The position numbers and the translations under genes were made by a program. The notes below the pieces were generated by a model, which made no database searches, was not told the DNA's origin, and saw nothing but the letters and a program-made list of their open reading frames with translations. DNA of 64,000 nt from NCBI GenBank assembly GCA_963930775.1, contig OZ005692.1:1288135-1352134 (forward strand), written 5' to 3'. How positions within the stretch are numbered: the stretch's first letter is position 1; each line of letters starts with the position of its first letter. Below are positions 41,779 through 53,101 of the stretch, one piece after another. Origin of the DNA: Cliona cf. orientalis. Its lineage: Eukaryota > Porifera > Demospongiae > Clionaida > Clionaidae.

Positions 41779-44700
41779 ATGAAGTTTGAAGGAAATATTG
41801 TGGTGGCTATCTTCTTTTTTGAAGTTTTGCTAGGTAGCACTGCAGCTACGTTTGTACCGAGGAATCCGTTCTCCCACTACCATGATCACAGAGCTTCGGC
41901 TAACGTGAAGTACAATGGACAGGCATACAAAGGTAATTCTATAGATCTATAACTTGCAGCTAGCTATAGTTGATCCATATACATGTAGCCTGCATATCAA
42001 TAATAATATTATTATAATAATTATTTAAAATTTAATAATAATATAGTACTAGTACTGATTTCATGGTACATGCAGTCAGCTCCCAAAAGCATTTAGTTAC
42101 TGTTCTCCCTTGCTGTACACAAGCATAAAATTCCAGATCTTGGAGAAAAAAGCCCCACTTTTTAAGATCTCGTATAATAAAATTATGGAAATGCTTGCAC
42201 TTCATGCTTGCTACAAGTGATAACACTTTTTCCTCTTGTCAGATCCCCAAAAATAATTAATACTTTAATTTTTACCTTGACTTCATAAAATTTATTCCTG
42301 ATAGCAATTTTTAATATTGCTTTATAATACTTTGCTCAATATTATCACGTATGCAGAAGCTGTGTTGAAGCAACAAGCTGAATCTTGTATCACTCGTGTT
42401 CAACTCGAGGCAATGACTGGTGAGTTCTATTGGGCTGGATATTTACCATTCTTGCACGGCGCCCATCAGCTAGTTCTCCGTCTCTATGATGGAACAGAGC
42501 TAGATGCTGACCTTTCTGAACCGGCATTTACTAATTTTCCCTACAACATCGAATTGGACTTTGCTCGAGATTTCGGATCTTCGAGGTGCATTTTACCGTA
42601 CGATATCAGTGAAATACACCTCAGGGCACCACCTGGGAGTGTAGACGGCTGGTATATCGAATCGGTAAATGTCTACTCGAAAAATGGTCCGAACGATAAT
42701 TACCACCTCCTCACAAGTGATCCACAGTTTGAAAAATGGCTCGACGGAGATGAGGAATACCCGTATGATGCGACAGACCATCTATTGAAGTGGACTGAGG
42801 AATTCACAGACATGCCAGATTGCGGTTACGGAAAGCCAGTTTGTGAGTGCAGGTCTGATGCAAAGTTGTGCATTTTTCACCTCGAAGTGGACGAGATTCG
42901 CACTTTCACGAGCTACCAAAAGTACGAAGTCGATGGTACCACGATCATGTACGTCCGAGGAGCAAAGGGTTCAGTTCACTTTATCGATGATGATGGAAGT
43001 ATTCAACCTGCCCAAGCCACGAGCACATGTGCGGATCTGGACTACTCCATGTGCACGGAGCCACAGTTTGTTGACGGTAAGACATATCGTCTGGGAATCG
43101 CTGTCAACGGACAGATCCCTGGGCCAACGGTTGTGGTGCACGAGAAGCAAGTGGTTTCGATCGTCGTTCAGAACAACCTCACTAGCGAAGGAATCTCGAT
43201 TCATTGGCATGGGATGCATCAAATCGGCACTCCGTGGATGGACGGAGTGGGACAAGTAACGCAGTGTCAGATAGGACCCTCTTCAGCCTTCACGTACATG
43301 TACACGGCTAGTCCTTCAGGGACATTTTGGTATCACTCTCACACTGGAGCGCAGAGAACTGATGGCTTTTACGCTTCTCTAGTTGTCCTAGAACGAGAAG
43401 ATAGGATAGCAGAGATCAAACAACAGCTCAGTACTCACGGTGTAGGCGATTTCGAAGATTTACCCAGTGAGCACACTATCAATCTGATTGATTGGCAAAA
43501 AGAACCTTCCATCGATCTCGTTACACAGCTAAACGCCGGGCTTGGGGTGTACCCCGACCTCCCGATTGGACAGGTTCCCACGGACGAAGATCAACCAGCC
43601 TCCGCAACATCCAGTTATGATCGAGGGGGTGCAAGTGCCCACCCCTACTTTTCTGGGCTCATTAACGGCAAAGGAAGGCATAGCGATGTACCGTACGTCA
43701 AAACGAGACTTACTGTGATAAATGTCAAGGGAGGGAAGCAGTATCGTTTCCGATTGGTCGGAGCTCAAGGGGTTTTCGCGTACAAATTTTCCATCGACGG
43801 TCACAAGATGACGGTTGTAGGTACAGATGGGTACTGGCTTGAGCCCGTGAAGGAAGTGGATTACATCATAATCCACTCCGGAGAGAGATACGATTTCCTT
43901 CTCGATGCCACACAAACGTCGCACGAAAATTACTGGATTCACGCCGAGACTTTGGAAGCAGATTTATCACAGCCTGGTCCACCTTATCCATCGCTCGGAA
44001 ACAAGGTCGAGGCAATTTTACACTATAAGCAAGGGGTCGATGATCAAGGGGATATCTCCTCAACTGATTATGAAGAAATTAAGGAGCTCTCTCCATCCCG
44101 AGAGTGCACGGAAGCCACACCCTGCATTGCGGTAAATTGCCCTTTTGAAAACTTCCACTCGTCCTACTACATCGATTGTGTGAATGTGAACGAACTTCGT
44201 TTGCTTGAGCCAGCTCCTCTTGATGAAATGCCTGAAGCAAATCCCGACCCAAGCTGTGAGGACTGTAGCCACATATTGAACTTCAACTTCGATGGTGAAT
44301 CGTCCACGGCATCAGTAAACGGGCGCAACTTCATTCTACCAGCTCATCCACCTCAGACGCAATATGACGACTTTATGAGTAAGGATAATCGGTGCGATCT
44401 CTCGGCCAGCTGCAATCCCTTCACTCTTGCTTGCCTCTGTACCCACATGATCGATTTACCCTACATGCAAACCATCCAGCTAGTACTATCAAATAGGGGT
44501 AGGGTACCTGTACCTCACCCTATACATGTGCACGGACATACCTTCCACGTTGTTCACATAGGATACCCGGATTACGATCCAAACACTGGCTTCATTCAGC
44601 AATTTAACACCGATGTCGGTTGTGAAGACGAGACATGTACAACTGAGGGCTGTGACACTGCCCTCTGCACGCAGCCAATCTGGAATAACAAGCCAGATTT

Positions 44701-44962
44701 CAGCATTGATCGGAAGACGGTACGAAAGGACACGGTAATTCTTCCTGCTGGAGGGTACGTTGTGATCAATTTTGTGTCGAATAATCCTGGGTTCTGGTTT
44801 CTTCACTGCCACATTGAGACCCACCAGCTCCAGGGAATGGCGCTGATTATGAATGAGGCGTTTGATCAGCAGTTGAGCGCTCCTGACAATATGAATCAGT
44901 GCGGAGATTTTGGTGTTACCATGGATGAGTATGCAAGCTATATTAGAGCAGCGTACTTTTAA
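41779..44962 (+). CDS. Secreted laccase-like multicopper oxidase, 2 exons
   Basis: Exon 41779-41932 encodes a signal peptide (MKFEGNIVVAIFFFEVLLG). Exon 42357-44962 carries the rest; total 919 aa. Residues about 60-240 form an extra N-terminal domain with no clear match by eye. Three cupredoxin domains follow with all copper ligand motifs: HWHG (about 334), WYHSH (about 376), HPIHVHGH (about 771) and HCHIETHQLQGM (about 867). The T1 axial position is Met, as in lower-potential laccases. Such enzymes take electrons from phenols, amines or metal ions and reduce oxygen to water. Substrate here is unknown. The intron-poor structure contrasts with the neighbouring genes, but base use is similar and both exons join in frame, so foreign origin is not supported. 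Its 3' end was copied at 51190 and 57356. Confidence 0.9.
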
Positions 44963-46085
44963 ATACAATGAATTTTGTCCTCAAATTACTATAAAATTAA
45001 TAGTTGTGACATTGTTCTGTAGATAGACTGGGTAGCTATAGATAGCAGAATGATCTGATCTATTGCATTTTGTACTGTAGACGTTTTAGTGATTATTATT
45101 ATATAATTATCCAGGATACTCTATTGTAATAATACCGGTGTTCCAAACATGCAACGTAATTGCAACTATTACTCATCCACTATTAATTTTGCTACTGATT
45201 GTTGATTTTAAGCCTATAATATCATAGGTACATGGATAAACAACGGTATTCCCTTGATGATTATGTTTGTATATTATATTATGCCTACTGAATTCTAAAA
45301 TTGAAGACTAGCTACAACAGATCTATAATATATTAAGTGAGTGTGTAGCCGTAGTATCATGCATCTCCTCTGCACATGTAGTAGCCACATAGTGTCAGGG
45401 CAATGATGATGATGCTGTCACATGTAGCACTTGTGGCTAGGCTAGATGGTCCAGCCATCTGGCCCATCTCATCTTCATAAGCAGTATACAAAGCAGTTGA
45501 CATAATAATAATAATAATTATTATTATAATATCTACAAGTCCCAGGAGTTTTCAGGGAAATCTCAGGACTGACTTTATTGAGTGAGAATTGAACGCACAT
45601 ACATCTCATCTCTGGTGTGATGCTCTATCAGTTGAGCTATATCAAGCCTCTGAGTGGGGAAGATCGAAGCTTATCTATGTTACAATGATTGGATACCAAG
45701 AATTAGCACTTGTATACATTTCCTTTCCATAGTTACCTTGCTCCCTGTGGGGTCGGTAGTCTTGAGATATTTTCCAAAAAAACCTTTGGGACTTGCAATT
45801 GTATACTAGGTGCACTAAATTTGCTAACAGAAGCTCGGGGTTGAATCAGGAAATGCACCACAAATATGATATTATTATGACTCATGATCAATACTTCAAA
45901 GAAGTTTCAGTTGGCTAGCTAAAACATTTAATATATGCATTGTGCACAACAAGTCGCTTCAATTTTTGGCGTAAACATTATAACTACTGCACGGACGTAG
46001 ATAGCTATAGCTACTCAGAGTAAGATCACCAAGACTTAGTGATCCACGAAACGCTGAGCCAAGGAAGAACAGCTAGGGATCAATC
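44963..46085. other. Spacer between oxidase and receptor A
   Basis: 1.1 kb of AT-rich DNA. Much of it recurs, diverged, at 51863-53101 and 57471-58536 as part of the tandem duplication. A tRNA-like repeat lies at 45578-45650. No protein gene seen. Confidence 0.6.
45578..45650 (-). repeat. tRNA-like SINE fragment
   Basis: On the minus strand a box A-like TAGCTCAACTGATAGAGC (complement of 45622-45639) is followed about 35 bases later by a box B-like GTTCAATTC (complement of 45586-45594). The acceptor and anticodon stems do not close properly, so it is not a working tRNA. A more decayed copy lies near 52650-52720. Confidence 0.55.
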
Positions 46086-49000
46086 ATGGTGGTATTTCTG
46101 TTGTTACTTACTGCTCTCTTGCAACACTGCAATACACAGTAAGTCAGGGCAAATAATCAAGAATATTATTACTGTCTTTGTATTCAGGGACTTTCAATGC
46201 TGTGATGGAACAGTCAGGCTGGCAGGAGGCAGCTTAGCAAATGAAGGACGAGTGGAAATCTATCAGTCTGGGAAATGGAAAACAATTTGTGACAACAACT
46301 GGAGTGAGAATGAAGCAAGAGTTGTGTGCAGGCAACTTGGATATAGTGATCAAGGTGATAAACTAGTCACCTGGATAGCTATATAGAGCTACACTGTATC
46401 TTGGGTTTGGATGCTACTTGTGGGTGGATTAATCATAATAGTCTAATCATTTTTTAAGCCTCTTGGTGCCTTAGGTCTTCTGTTGAGATGGCAGGCCCAG
46501 CTGCACTGCACTGCAGTGACGAGGCCCAATAGTATAGGCTGAAACAGCTGTCAGACTGCTAATTAAGTGTTTTGGCACCTAACGATACCTTTTGAAGTTA
46601 CATGGAATCTATTACAGTTGATCCTCTACTGCAAGCAGCCTATGGACAGGGAACTGGTGCAATAGTGGAGCACATAAGGTGCAGTGGTAATGAAAGCCAG
46701 CTGACTGACTGCAACATTAGGGATGTAGCTGATGGGGAGTGCACTCATAGTGATGATGCCAGCGTACAGTGCAGTGAGTTACTATATATGTAGCTATAAT
46801 TATACTCTGTATTTATCCACTGTATAATGATAATTATTAATACAGCATGCAGACCTAGAGATTTGCGTTTGCAAGGAAGTGCTGTACAAGGAAGTGGTCG
46901 TGTAGAAGTCTGTATCAATGACGTCTGGGGCACTGTGTGTGACAATCTCTGGAGCTCAAATGATGCAAGAGTTGTTTGCAGACAACTAGGATTCTCAGTA
47001 ATTGGTAATAAAAATATTATTTTATTAAACAATGAAGATTAGGAAGTTATTGCATAATAAAGGTGCTCGCACTTCTTCGCTTCAAACATTTGGTCAAGGA
47101 AGTGGTCCAATACACATGAGTAACGTTGGATGCACTGGAACAGAACTATCTTTGCTTGATTGTCCACATAGTAGACATCATTCTTGCAATCATCGTGTTG
47201 ATGCTGCCGTTCAATGCCAAATAAGTAATAATAATTATATTAAAATAACTGCATGTACTGATCGATGTACTGTATGAAGATAATCGTAATAATATTATAT
47301 GCATTCAACAGGTGTCATTTGCCAGGATGGTGATGTTAGGCTTGTAAATGGAAGCGGTCGTCATGAGGGAAGGGTAGAAGTATGCTTCAATGGGACATGG
47401 GGAACAATTTGTGACCTCCTTTTTCCTTGGCACTGGAATATAACACAAGCAAATGTTGTTTGTCAACAGTTGGGATACTCTGGAGCTGGTACTGATAATA
47501 ATTATTATTATTTACAACGTCATACAATCAGTGAATGTTGCATAATAGTTATTGTAACTAATAGATAAGTCAACGTATGGCTTTGGAAGAGGCAGCTTAC
47601 CTGCACTAGAAGCATATGTAGACTGCCGAGGATATGAATCAAACATAGGGGAGTGTACTTATTTTACATTCCCAACTTGGGTAAATGACTGCTTTTTCTA
47701 TGGAGGAGATATTATTGGAATTCAGTGCATCTCAAGTACGTGTACATAATTATTATAGTGCATGTATGTACACAAAAAGTTTCAAGTCATAATATTAATT
47801 TTGTAGATGTGATCACGAATGGTGAATTGCGTCTGGCTAATGGTCTTCATAAGTATGCTGGAAGAGTGGAAATGTATTGGAATTCGGAATGGAGGACTAT
47901 TTGTTATGATGGCTGGGATGAACTTGATGCTCAAGTTATTTGCAGACAGCTCAATTATTTATCAACATCAGTACAAATACTGGGTATAATAATGTACTCT
48001 AAATAGTTATTACCAAAGTACTCTTGTTATTACATAATAATTGATAATTCTTTCAAATAGCTACTTCCTATGAAGAGGATCATAGAAGTTTGATACAGCT
48101 GACCCATGTAGGGTGCAATGGTTCAGAAAACAACCTTACATCTTGTTGTGCGAGTGAAATTTCCAGTAGCATGTACTGTCACAGCAGAGCTTATGCTGGA
48201 TTACGATGTAAGCTATACAATAATTATTAGGGTTTCATCCAGAAATAGGGGGGAAGTGGGCATCCCCCCAATTATTGATATGGACTAGTGTTTCTGAGGT
48301 ATTAGCTACGTAGTTTCATTTAGTGCTCTTAAGTTACTAAGACCCCCTCCCCTCCTTTCTCTAGCACTGGATATATTATTTCAATGCATCAGACTGTAGC
48401 TGTATCTATACACATGCACAAAATTGATTTTAATGATAATCATCATGATTTGATACTGTAACACTGGCATGTAGGTGCTCAGTGTGTAGAAAATGATGTT
48501 AAATTAGTTGGTGAGCTCTCTCAAAGGGAAGGCTATGTTTTAATCTGTTTTGAAGGAGCATGGGGGAAGATTCAATATGGCAATACTGCAGCTGCAATGG
48601 TTGTCTGTAGACAACTGGGATTCTCTACAGGAAGTTAGTAGTAATTTTACACCAGTCACTAGCTAACATGCAGTGCATAATTATTATTGATTATGTCCGT
48701 GTTACACTATAGCTGCCTATGTTTATGGTCTTAGAGGTCTAGGAAATCAGATTGGATTATATACCAGTTCTATTGGATACTGTGGAGTGTTCATCATCTG
48801 AACTACAACTTTCTCAGTGCAACCATACTAGATTCAGTGGTTACTGGTTTAGACAATTTGGAGTTAGATGCCAAGCAACTAGAGAAAGTAAGAATTGTTA
48901 AGGGAGTATTGGGAATGATGTAGCTGTTGATGTGTATATACACACATGTACAGCTGTTCCTGGTGCACCTCAGAGAGTTCAAATCTTCAACATCACTTCA

Positions 49001-51031
49001 TCTACAATTTCCTTAACATGGTCTCCTCCACTCATCTCAGAAAGGCATGGGTTGAATATTTTTGATTATGTCATTAACTGCTCAGCAGATAATAGCTCTC
49101 TGGGAAATAACAACCAAAACACTGACAGCCAAAATGCAACTTTTGTTGATCTTCACCCCTTTACTGCTTACAACTGCTGTGTTGCAGCTAATAGTAGTAA
49201 TGGAATGGGGAGGCTTGCTTGTTCAAGAGCTGTCACACGTAAGTGAAGCATATAATATAGGCAATAAATTATCATGCCACTTTCTGATAATTATGCAGTT
49301 TCCAGTAGTGCACCCACAGAACTTATGACTTTTTCCATTGACTCAACAAGCGTGCTTGTCTCCTGGCATGCACCTGATGAATACTCAAATGGACTCTTAT
49401 GTCAGTACTACATTGAAATAACTGATATTAACAGTGTGAGTCAGACGAGCTTCCATGCATCAGATGACACCCATCTCCTGCTTGAGAGTCTACAACCTGA
49501 TCATCAGTATACATTTCGAGTAGCTGCCTACACAACTGAAAAGGGACCATTTTCAGAGCCCATTAGCATCACGTTATCTTCACTGCCAGGTATAATATTA
49601 TGACAATAATGCGGTATAATTACCCCAAGCAGATCTATAGACACTGGACCAAAAATAAGATTTCCTTATGTCGTGCTTACCAAAACATGAGCTGTCCGAT
49701 AGTACATGTTTGGCAGAGGATAGGGCAGAGATTTTATAAAAATTAAATGAAATGTGTAGAAATTTTGCCCTATCCTACACATTTCCTACATGCATGAAAT
49801 CCGAGTTTTTGTCTAGTGAGTTTCTGTATCAAGAGGGCTAGGGACTAGCATGGGTAGGTATAGAGCTAGACGAGGCTATACAGAGTTAACTTCAATATTC
49901 GGGGTCAGTATTTGTGAATTGCAGTATCTGTCACAGCTAGTAACAATCTGTTTAATAACAAGTATAAAAACAATCGAAGGATGGAGTAGGGATGGCAGGA
50001 TCAAAAAGTACAATGTCATACCGGTAAATAACGCCGTACACACCCACTATTACATACCTGTCAAAATAACGCAAATTAGTGTGCCACTGCACTGCGCGCT
50101 ATATACCAAATGGAATGGATTTATACGTAAACTAAGATGAGAGGTCAAGGCAATCTTGAGCTAGCTCAAGAAACTAGAAAGAAAGAATGAGAAATGGCCA
50201 TTTTTTGAACATCTGGTTCTGGCATGTACAATGGATTTGATGTGATCTTGGTCTTGTTAGATAGATAATTTCCTGGAGATTCTGATTTTGACACTTAGAG
50301 ATTTCACAAAGTTACCTGTTTTGAGATATTTGGGTATTTGTAATGTATTACATATATGGCATATCCGTATCATCCCTACTTATAGAGTCTACCGACTCTA
50401 CTGACTCTATGATAATCTCCAAAGCAATACTAGAGGAGGATACATCTTCCATCATCAATACTCAATGCCACAATCAAGTTCCACTGGTGGTGACTGCTTC
50501 TCTGCTAGGATTAGTCTCCCTATTTCTACTGGTGGTGGCAATTATAGCTGGTATCTATATTAGCTACAGGCTATGCAAATGTGATAAAAAGCTTATAAGG
50601 TATGTTAGAAATGTGAATATAATAGGTATCTCCTGATAATAATAATTCTTATAATTTTTGAATACAGCAATATGCCGGGTCGAATTTCAGTTTATGAAAT
50701 GGTGGATTTGCCCACATCAGATAATTGCAGTCGTCATGAGCAAGGGCATGCCAACACCGAACAACTAAGTTTGAAGCAAGGCGAAGCAAAAGGTTTTCCA
50801 CAAGAATACCTCACTCCAACCATCAACAAAAGAGCTGGTCAAGGACAACCTTTAACTGCTGACAAAGAGAATACATATCAACCTCTGATTCCACCTCGAC
50901 TTGCTGCCTTGGGTGATGAAAAGAAATATCAGTCGCTGACACTGAAATCAAGCACTGCTCCTCCCAAATTTGGTGTTGCTCCCATGGGAACTGCTCCTCC
51001 TGCCATCCCTCCAAAGCCTAAGGAGATATGA
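46086..51031 (+). CDS. SRCR x5 / FN3 x2 transmembrane receptor A (frameshifted in exon 11)
   Basis: Exons: 46086-46138 signal peptide; 46188-46354, 46618-46773, 46846-47004, 47063-47224, 47312-47488, 47565-47735, 47807-47983, 48061-48207, 48475-48633 and 48713-48887 form five SRCR domains, two exons each. Exons 48954-49238 and 49299-49589 are fibronectin III; 50386-50599 holds the membrane helix ([25 protein letters not shown]); 50668-51031 is the tail. Introns between ectodomain modules are all phase 1. SRCR domains bind proteins or microbial surfaces; such receptors serve adhesion or innate recognition. The tail has YEMVDL, YQPL, YQSL and a proline-rich SH3-type end PPAIPPKPK. Exon 11 is 175 bp where B has 189 and C has 192, a +1 change that leads to a TGA near 48798. 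So this copy is broken, or the base is an error, or splicing differs. The downstream exons are otherwise clean. Confidence 0.8.
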
Positions 51032-51189
51032 ACTGACACGGCACATTAAACAAAGTTACTATAATACCATATATTAGCTAGCTTACCTATAGATAGCTAC
51101 ATTATTCCTGACATAGCAACTTAAATTGCGTGTGACAAACATTAGTGTAGTAATGTGTACTAGTGCTGTTGTATTTTCCATGGTATCAA

Positions 51190-51862
51190 GCGTGAGGACT
51201 GTAGCCACGTCATGTTGAACAACTGCGATGGTGAATCATTCAGACACAATAATAATATTATTATATGACAACTTTATGAGTAAGGATAATCGGTGCAATC
51301 TCTCAGCTAGCTGTAATCCCTTCACTCTCGCTTGTCTCTGTACCCACATGATCGATTTACCCTACATGCAAACCATCCAGCTAGTACTATCAAATAGGGG
51401 TAGGGTACCTGTACCTCACCCTATACATGTGCACGGACATACCTTCCACGTTGTTCACATAGGATACCCGGATTACGATCCAAACACTGGCTTCATTCAG
51501 CAATTTAACACCGATGTCGGTTGTGAAGACGAGACATGTACAACTGAGGGCTGTGACACTGCCCTCTGCACGCAGCCAATCTGGAATAACAAGCCAGATT
51601 TCAGCATTGATCGGAAGACGGTTCGAAAGGACACGGTAATTCTTCCTGCCGGAGGGTACGTCGTGATCAACTTCATGTCGAATAATCCTGGGTTCTGATT
51701 TCTTTACTGTCACATTGAGACCCACCAGCTCCAGGGAATGGCGCTGATTATGAATGAGGTGTTTGATCAGCAGTTGAGTGCTCCTGACAATATGAACCAG
51801 TGCGGAGATTTTGGTGTTACCATGGACGAGTATGCAAGCTACATCAGGGCAGCGTACTTTTA
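51190..51862 (+). pseudogene. Duplicated 3' fragment of the multicopper oxidase
   Basis: Near-identical to 44255-44962 of the oxidase, from the GAGGACTGTAGCCAC region to the stop. Part of the fragment near 51240-51265 is replaced by AT-rich sequence. The codon for Trp in GFWFLHCH has become TGA (51696-51698), and the next His-containing motif is altered to FLYCH, losing a copper ligand. It has no 5' part. It sits directly upstream of receptor B and marks a duplication boundary. Confidence 0.9.
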
Positions 51863-53101
51863 AATGCAATGAATTTTGTGCTTGAAAATTATCAAGAGAA
51901 TTAATAATTGTGATATTGTTCTTTATTTGACCAGATAGCTAGCAGAATGATCTGTTGCATTTTGTACAGTAGATGTTTTAATGATCGATCAGTTTACATT
52001 AATTATCCATGCCATGCTCTATAATAATTGTTATTCCAAATACACATCTATTACTATGTCCCACATTACTGATAGACCACTGTTGTATGATCATCAACCC
52101 ACTACGTAGTTGTGATTGTTTTCTAAATAATATACAAATATGGCTATCAGGGAATTTGGGTTAACAAAAACATTAGAGAGTAAAAGTGCATGACTAATTA
52201 TAAATGGTATTCCCTTGATGATATTATTGATTAGTTATAATGTATAAAAACAAGTTTTGTATGCCCACCAAAATTCTAAGATAGTAAAAGAAATCTGTAC
52301 GTGAGCCATTTAGTGGTCTGAAAGGAGAATTGACTGACTGCTACGTACAAGTATACAATACCAAGTGAGGATTTGGGTTTGAGTTCAGGTTTAGGATAAA
52401 TTAAATAATGTTTATATAGTATACCAAAGCTGCTTACTTTCGAAGTTATACAGCTACTCTTATGGAACATCCTTTGGGTGACTATGCTGTCACTTGATTC
52501 TTGTGGCATATGTGTACTTGACTACTCTAATCAGGCCCCATCAAAATTTCCATAGTAGTATTATAGCTCCTGTATACAACTCCCACGATTTTTTCATAAT
52601 ATGCATGTAAAAATCCAAATTAGGACTTAAATTTGAATGGGGACTGAGTCCACACACACATATACATCAGATTCTTTAGTATGATATGCTCTACTAGTTC
52701 AGCTATCAAGCCCTGGAGAAGAAAGTAGTATCTAATGTATAATGGACACAAAACTTGTAGCTATTACAGATAGCTTTTTCCTGCTCCTGGCAAGGGACTT
52801 AGTACTCCCAAATTGGTTGGCATGATAAATTAATCTTGGGACTTGTATATAATAATAAATTTACTAACAGAATCATGAAACACATCGTAAATGTGACTCA
52901 TGATAAGCAATTATTGATACAGTTTACTAACTCAAAAATCTAGATCTGCTACCAAAAACACTTGTGTGCATTATGTACGTACAACAAGCCACTTGCAATT
53001 GGTATAAACTTTAATAATGCACAGAGTCTGATTCCCAAGCTATACAATACGAGCAATCTATGAAACGCTACTGGACCAAGAAAGGACGTCAGAGAGCAAT
53101 C
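51863..53101. other. Spacer between oxidase fragment and receptor B
   Basis: Diverged copy of 44963-46085, sharing 'agcagaatgatct', 'ttgcattttgtac' and 'ttcccttgatga'. It includes a decayed tRNA-like repeat near 52650-52720. No gene seen. Confidence 0.6.

Noticed and set aside
41779..44962. Horizontal transfer of the oxidase from bacteria
   Set aside because: It has a spliced signal exon and codon use like its neighbours; nothing in the sequence itself shows transfer.
42971..44968. Long minus-strand frames opposite the multicopper oxidase
   Set aside because: Antisense shadows of a well-supported gene with all copper motifs on the plus strand.
45578..45650. Working tRNA gene on the minus strand
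   Set aside because: Box A and B are recognisable but the acceptor and anticodon stems do not pair, so it is called a SINE remnant.
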